A stretch of 64,000 nucleotides of DNA from Onthophagus taurus (lineage: Eukaryota; Arthropoda; Insecta; Coleoptera; Scarabaeidae): assembly GCF_036711975.1 (NCBI RefSeq), contig NW_027248941.1, positions 3,100,001 through 3,164,000 on the forward strand, in the 5' to 3' direction. The notes below the pieces were generated by a model. That model saw only the letters and a list, made by a program, of their open reading frames with translations. It was not told the origin of the DNA and ran no database searches. Below, in pieces: positions 59,001 to 64,000 of the stretch (position 1 is the first letter of the stretch; every line of letters begins with the position of its first letter). The position numbers and the translations under genes are program-made.

Positions 59001-62000
59001 ATGGGGGATACAAAAACAAAGAGGAATCCGTTAAAACCGAAAGAACCAACCCAATCGAGTCAATTTATTAAATACGGTGGGCGAAGTAATTTGAATTTGC
59101 CTCAATTTCAAAGCTCAAGGTCACCAGTTAATGTAAAAAGGTCGATTAATAACGATGCTGCGATTATGACGCGGAGGAAATTGAACGAAGTTAAAGTGTT
59201 AGTTAACCAAAACAAAGAATATTTCCCGAAAAATCTAAACAAGGCTATCGATGGAATCGAAAATAAAATAATAAACGTCTTATCGAACCCGGCCAAAAAA
59301 CACAATGAGGCCTTCGTTGAAATCGAGCAAGAAATTCGATCGATCCTAACAAATATCGGGATGGGCGAGCAAAAAATTGCGCCGAATTTGGTTGAGAATA
59401 AAAAAATTGCAAAAATTAATACGAATCCGCTCGTTGAAGCAAAAAAACACCAAATTAATTCGCCGAGATTTATAAAAAATAAAAATTTTTGTTCGTTTCC
59501 GCCCCCGATTACAAAGATAAACGTTAAAAGTAATAACTTAAATAATAATAATAATTTAAAAGAAAATAATAAAGATGTCGATAAAATAGAAATGGATAAA
59601 AAAGACATCGATAAAAAAGAAATGGATAAAAAAGACATCGATAAAAAAGAAATGGATAAAAAAGAGATTAATAAAAAAGAAACGGATAAAAAAGAAATCG
59701 ATAAAAAAGAAATTGTTGAAAATGTTATTAAACCGGAAACGCGAAAAGATTTAAATGACGATATCGATAAGGCGATTCAAGGTTTGGACGCGCTCATGAA
59801 TGTTGGTAGCAGTGATGTATCAAGAATCGATTCGAACCTAATTTCAAACGGTTCGTTTTAACCGCTTAATAATAGACTGCCTAAGTCTGACATCACAGAG
59901 GTGGGCGGAGCTTATACTGACTCCAAACAATTTCGTTGCTAACCACAGTTGCTAAGACAAATCGCCAAAAGTGTCATTTCAAATGTCATCACTTATTGTT
60001 AGTTTATTTTATTTGAACACTAATGGAAAATTGCATATGGTGATTTACCGTTAGCAACGAAAATGTTTGGAGTCAGTATAAGCTTCGCCCATCTCTGTGA
60101 CGTCAAGGCTTAGGTTGTCTATTAAAAAGTAAAATAATGACTTTTACCTTTTAGTTTCGTTATCTGAAAGCCAATCGACGCCTGTAAACGAGGTGAACAC
60201 GTTTTGTGCACGAGTCGATCAAGTAATCGATCAAATCAATGTAAGTAAAAACATCATTCTCAAAAATTACAAAATTATAATAAAATTGACGTGACGTTAA
60301 TTGATTGACGCAATTTGACAGCGGCAGTTAACTTAAAATGTTGATAGATGTCGCTGAAGTTGACGTAGTTTAAATGTGATAATTTAGCTGGCACCATTGC
60401 TGTGTTTACAACAACAAATTGACACCAAAACAGTTCATTTTAATGTAATTTCTTTTTTTAATTCAGTCAGAGAACCCAGCTAAAAACGAAAATGAGATAA
60501 ACGTGGAAATTGAGGTTAAAAAGCCTCAACAACAAAGCGACGAGGAGGAGGATGAAATCGACAAGTTGTTATCGTTTAAAAGCGATGATTTGCTCACACC
60601 GTACATGAAAGCGGTTAAAGATTATCGAAAAAGCGAAGGAAACGATAGCTTAATGGAATTTTTAGATAAATTGAGTAACTTGTCTTCACGAGAGAAAGGT
60701 GAACTTGAAGAAGAAACCGATAAAGTTGATCTTGAAGCAAATAAAAGTGTAAAAAATCTTTCGATACAAGTTAGTAATAAAAACATCGAAGATATCCACG
60801 AAAAACAAGGTGAATTTTTAAATGTGAATCATTCCTGTCAAGCAACTGGTTTACAAGATGACAGTGAACAAGTTGATTTCGAGTCAAATTCCGAAGAAGA
60901 CATTAAATTTAAAGATCAAAAAGTGGGTGAAAGCTTAACGGATTTTATTCCAATCGATGAAATCTTCATCACACAAGACACCCAAACAATGCCGACAAGC
61001 GAAATATTCAACGAAGTCGAAGAATACATAAAAAACATTCACGAAAAAGAAATTTTAAATCAAACAATCTCAAAAGAAGAAACGTTATTGCGCGAAAACG
61101 CGCGTCAAGAAGCGCTAAAACAAGATATTTTAAAACTAAAATTAGAAACGAATCAAAATCGCTCCTCCTCCATCATTTCGTTTAAAGAGGAAGAAGAAGA
61201 GTACGAGGATAGTTTCGAAAAATTAGAAGAATACCAAGAAAAAGAGATACAAACTCACCAAGATAAATTAATTGTCGAAAACCAACAAACACAAACGAAC
61301 AATTTAATTAAAACGACTAACGAAAACGTACAAGTTGCCATCAAAAACGAATTAAAAGACACCGCGATAAACACAGAGCAAAAAGATTTAAGTGTTAATA
61401 TGTTCTCGGCGGAAATTTGCGAACCGGAAACAATTAATAAACCGATTTTAAAAACTGTTTCAATTGAAACTATTAAAACAGGAGTTTCGAAAGCTGTCGA
61501 AACTAATATTTTAATACAAGAAGTTGAAAGTTTGGAAAGCGGGAGTAGTTGTTCCTATACAAACAAACCCAAATTGGATAAAACCGCGAGTATGGATCTT
61601 ATTAGTATCTTTGATTCAACCAAAAAAAAGTGTTTAAGCCAAAGCATTCAAGTTGATTCTGAAAATATTAAGAACGATGATAAAAACGATCAAAATTATT
61701 GTGAAAATGACACAAATTGTAGGGAAATTCATAAAGATGATGGTAATAATAAAATTAAAGAAGATGATGATAAAAAATCTAATAACGATGAAAATTTCAA
61801 AGACGGTATTTTATGTAAGTTAATAGCTGAGGAAAATGAGGATTGTAGATATGGGATTTTGTTAAATTCAATTTACGGCGTGCTTTTTACCATTGTCTTT
61901 TTGGGGTTAAACATGAATTACACGTGTTAATTTTATTTACTTTTTTTCATCAGTTTAGGCGAATTTCATTTAATCCTTTGAAAGCGGTTTTTTTTTTAAA

Positions 62001-63700
62001 TTGTTGAAATTCGAGTGATTTTCTGTACATTCATTAATAAAATTATAGCGCACAAATAAAACCACATTTCTTTCGTTTGGTACCTTAAAAACAATTAACA
62101 TTAAAAAATTGAAGCAATTAATTTTTTTTTTATTCTAACCTAAAAACGTAATTTTGACGTTTAGAATGACGTTTAGTTGACATTTAAATTAGGTTATTAA
62201 GAACAATGATAAAAACGATCAAAATCATGGTGAAAATTATGCAAATTGTGGGGAAATTCATAAAGGTGATGATGGTAATAATAAAATTGAAGAAGATAAG
62301 TTAATAGCTGAGGAAAGAGAGGATTGTAGATATGGGATTTTGTTAAATTCAATTTAAGGCGTGCTTGTTACCATTGTCTTTAATCTTTTGAAAGCGGTTT
62401 TTTAAAATTGTTGAAATTCGAGTGATTTTTCTGTACATTCATTAATAAAATTATAGTGCACAAATAAAACCACTTATTTCTTTCGTTTACTACCTTAAAA
62501 ACCATCATAATATTAAACAATTAATTTTTTTTTTAATTCTAACCTAAAAACGTCATTTTGACATTTGGCATTTAAAATGACGTTTAGTTGACATTTAAAT
62601 TAGGTTATGTAATTACTTGTTATATTAAAAAATGACCTACCTTCATCCCTTTAGCTTCCTTTAAGAACGTATAAGCCATCCCCCCACCGATAATCATCTC
62701 ATTAACTTTATCCAACAAATTTTCAATCAATAAAATTTTATCGGCAACTTTAGCCCCACCCAAAATCGCCAAAAACGGCTTTACAGGTTTATCGAGGGCT
62801 TTCGAGAAGTATTCCAACTCCTTTTTTAAAAGAAATCCAGCAGCTCGGACATCAAAACCTTCCCCGACCATGCTCGAATGGGCCCTATGAGCCGTTCCGA
62901 AAGCGTCATTAACATAGATATCGCCCAATTTCCTCAAACTCTGCCGGAATTCTTTTACTTTTGCAGGATCCGCCTTCACTTTATGACCGCTATCATCCTT
63001 TCCCTTTCCCGTCTCTTCCTTATAGAAGCGAAGATTTTCCAAGAGAATGATCGAACCTGGTTTGGGATCGGCGCAAGCCGCTTCGACTTCAGGACCAACG
63101 CAATCATGAAGAAAAGTTACTTCTCTAAAAATTAATTATTAAAAATATAATTTTATTAAATCAAATTGGTTTTTACCGATTATGTTTCTTCAGGACATTA
63201 TTAAGCTCATCAGCAACTGGTTTTAAAGTAAACTTTGGGTTTTTTTGTCCGTTTGGGCGCCCCATATGAGACATTAAAACGATGCTTTTTGCATCGCCTT
63301 TAATTGCATGCTCTATCGTTGCTAACGCAGCCGTTATACGTTGAGTATTTGTGATTTTTCCATCTTTCATGGGGACATTGAAATCAACCCTAATCAAACA
63401 AAAATTAATTAATTTTAAAAATTGTTAGTTAATATGGTTGCCTAATTAAAGTTTGAAAAGTTTTAAAATATTTAAAACCACCTCAAATTACAATGTTTTT
63501 ACAAAATCACAAGTTATCTTAGTAAAATCAACGTCAAAAAAAAACAAATGAATGATACGTCATATTAAATTAAAAATCGAAAATAATGAAAAATAATCTG
63601 AGTAACTTGGAGATTAAGAATTAATGAAAATAGGGGTTGCTTACCGCATGAGAACGCGTTTACCGGCCAGAGAGACTTTGTCGATGGTCAACTTATTCAT
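52449..63700 (-). CDS. Pgk: Phosphoglycerate kinase with two alternative C-terminal exon cassettes
   Basis: Shared exons: 63645-63700, 63177-63389 and 62641-63124, encoding the N-terminal (3-phosphoglycerate) domain: [71 protein letters not shown]. The C-terminal (nucleotide) domain is encoded twice: cassette B at 53614-54070 plus 53519-53559, and cassette A at 52550-53006 plus 52449-52492. Either joins in phase to the shared exons, giving 416 aa (B) or 417 aa (A). The enzyme makes ATP from 1,3-bisphosphoglycerate in glycolysis. With B, the third intron is 8.6 kb (54071-62640); with A, 9.6 kb. It contains an opposite-strand gene. Whether splicing picks A or B by tissue is not visible here. 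Confidence 0.93.
53171..53255 (-). pseudogene. Decayed copy of PEX19 exon 1 and its donor
   Basis: ACTTACTATCTAAAA (53171-53185) repeats 51914-51928, the end of PEX19 exon 1 with its donor. The following bases align to the rest of the exon with indels, the ATG is changed to ATT, and the PEX19 upstream region follows (TTGATTCTAAGAT, CATCTCTTTTTAGTTT, TTTTGGATTATGAAATC, TTTTATTGGGTTTGTAA). Confidence 0.8.
53519..54070 (-). CDS. Pgk: Pgk C-terminal cassette B (promoter-proximal)
   Basis: Two exons encode [78 protein letters not shown]. Same length and phase as cassette A, with substitutions spread along it but none in catalytic motifs. The donor between its two exons is the unusual GTGGCT. Confidence 0.88.
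54363..61930 (+). CDS. Large unrecognised low-complexity protein nested in Pgk, likely tail-anchored
   Basis: Exons: 54363-55346, 56106-56274, 56329 to about 59805 (or 59850), 60155-60240, 60467-61930; all phases agree and give about 2,059 codons. A two-gene reading (54363-59861, and one starting near 60155) is possible, but exon 60155-60240 has no ATG and needs an upstream phase-1 donor, which the third exon offers before its stop. The protein is Lys/Asn/Asp-rich and mostly disordered: hexapeptide repeats QLNQMN (56487-56630), a Cys cluster ([12 protein letters not shown], near 57710), a more ordered basic segment ([20 protein letters not shown]), repeats [10 protein letters not shown] (59580-59720), and acidic coiled coils. 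The C-terminus is a membrane helix ([19 protein letters not shown]) with a five-residue tail. No family recognised. Confidence 0.7.
55379..56060. repeat. Dispersed repeat copies inside intron 1 of the nested gene
   Basis: CTCATTTTAAAGGATTTT occurs near 55622 and in close form near 55947 (CATTTTAAAGGATTTTTAA), inverted near 56020, and at 34784. ATTACAAATACGTCAAAGTTG (55410) and its inverted form near 55465 form a loose foldback. Confidence 0.5.
59872..60123. mobile_element. MITE with 75-bp terminal inverted repeats
   Basis: Left end AATAGACTGCCTAAGTCTGA, continuing TCACAGAGGTGGGCGGAGC and TTATACTGACTCCAAACA; the right end is its complement (TAAGCTTCGCCCATCTCTG, GGCTTAGGTTGTCTATT). 252 bp, no coding. 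It is flanked by TTAATA/TATTAA. It lies ten bases after the stop at 59861, inside the presumed intron of the nested gene. Confidence 0.85.
62198..62612 (+). pseudogene. Tandem duplicate of the 3' end of the nested gene, decayed
   Basis: TTAAGAACAATGATAAAAAC repeats 61669 onward; the copy keeps TGAGGATTGTAGATATGGGA and the 3' UTR up to AAATTAGGTTAT. It has internal deletions, and the TAC of the membrane helix is TAA. It lies directly after the parent copy (61669-62199) and just before Pgk exon 3. Confidence 0.85.
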
Positions 63701-64000
63701 TTTGAATTTCTTGAACTGATTAAATTTTGTTTAAACCGAAAAAAACGAAGCGATTTTGTCTTAATCAAGTTGATGACTACCGTGACTACCATGCAATGTC
63801 AATTAGAGGACGCCGACTGTCACTTTTAAATCGTAAAACAATGGCCGTTTGCACCAAATGTCATAAAATCAAATAATCTAATCAACTAAAATTACGAAAT
63901 TCCTTTATAAATTTACTTTTTAATCGATTAATATCTAATATATCAATAAGACTTTGATAATGAATAATAAAAATTAATAAAATCTAATTAAAATAGGTTT

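Noticed and set aside
1-64000. Prokaryotic systems, CRISPR arrays, viral genes
   Set aside because: No direct-repeat arrays, operons or viral proteins; every recognised gene is an animal gene with introns.

Overview
The window is AT-rich eukaryotic nuclear DNA with short GT-AG introns, about 16 protein-coding genes on both strands, TATA boxes, foldback (MITE-like) elements and several decayed local duplications. Gene content points to an insect: flotillin-2 with a cluster of GMC oxidoreductases inside its first intron, plus Wnk, Gbeta, cyclin L, Degs/ifc, Pp4, Mnt, Pex19 and Pgk. A holometabolous insect, perhaps a beetle, is my best guess; the order cannot be proven from sequence alone. There are no bacterial operons, CRISPR arrays or rRNA genes.

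Layout. 0.3-14.8 kb: a very large Wnk kinase gene on the minus strand with a 3.2-kb glutamine-rich exon; one of its introns holds an intronless ciliary gene (CCDC113 type) on the plus strand, with a perfect RFX X-box just upstream. 14.5-15.6 kb: several short coding-like segments on both strands that I could not resolve. 15.6-18.3 kb: very AT-rich spacer. 18.3-19.9 kb: G-protein beta subunit (minus). 20.5-21.1 kb: a frame-disrupted coding-like segment. 21.7-24.7 kb: cyclin L (minus). 25.5-28.0 kb: sphingolipid delta4-desaturase (plus).

28.8-44.1 kb: flotillin-2 (minus). Its first intron (13.5 kb) contains four GMC oxidoreductase genes on the plus strand; two of them lack the usual catalytic histidine. 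44.7-45.8 kb: protein phosphatase 4 catalytic subunit (plus), divergent from flotillin-2. 46.7-50.3 kb: the Max-binding repressor Mnt (plus), whose 5' region carries four CACGTG E-boxes and a CRE. 51.0-52.0 kb: PEX19 (minus).

52.4-63.7 kb: phosphoglycerate kinase (minus). Its C-terminal exons occur twice in tandem, and a decayed copy of PEX19 exon 1 lies between the two copies, showing that one tandem duplication crossed the PEX19/Pgk junction. The large Pgk intron hosts an unrecognised gene of about 2,060 codons on the plus strand, whose 3' end has itself been duplicated and has decayed.

Recurring themes: three minus-strand host genes carry plus-strand genes in their introns; small tandem duplications leave exon relics (Pgk/PEX19, GMC3, the nested orphan gene); and foldback elements sit in introns. 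Exon coordinates were worked out by hand from splice signals and reading phase. For Gbeta (340 aa), PP4 (307 aa), Flo2 (430 aa), Degs (321 aa), PEX19 (287 aa) and Pgk (416-417 aa) the spliced lengths agree with the family lengths, which supports the models.
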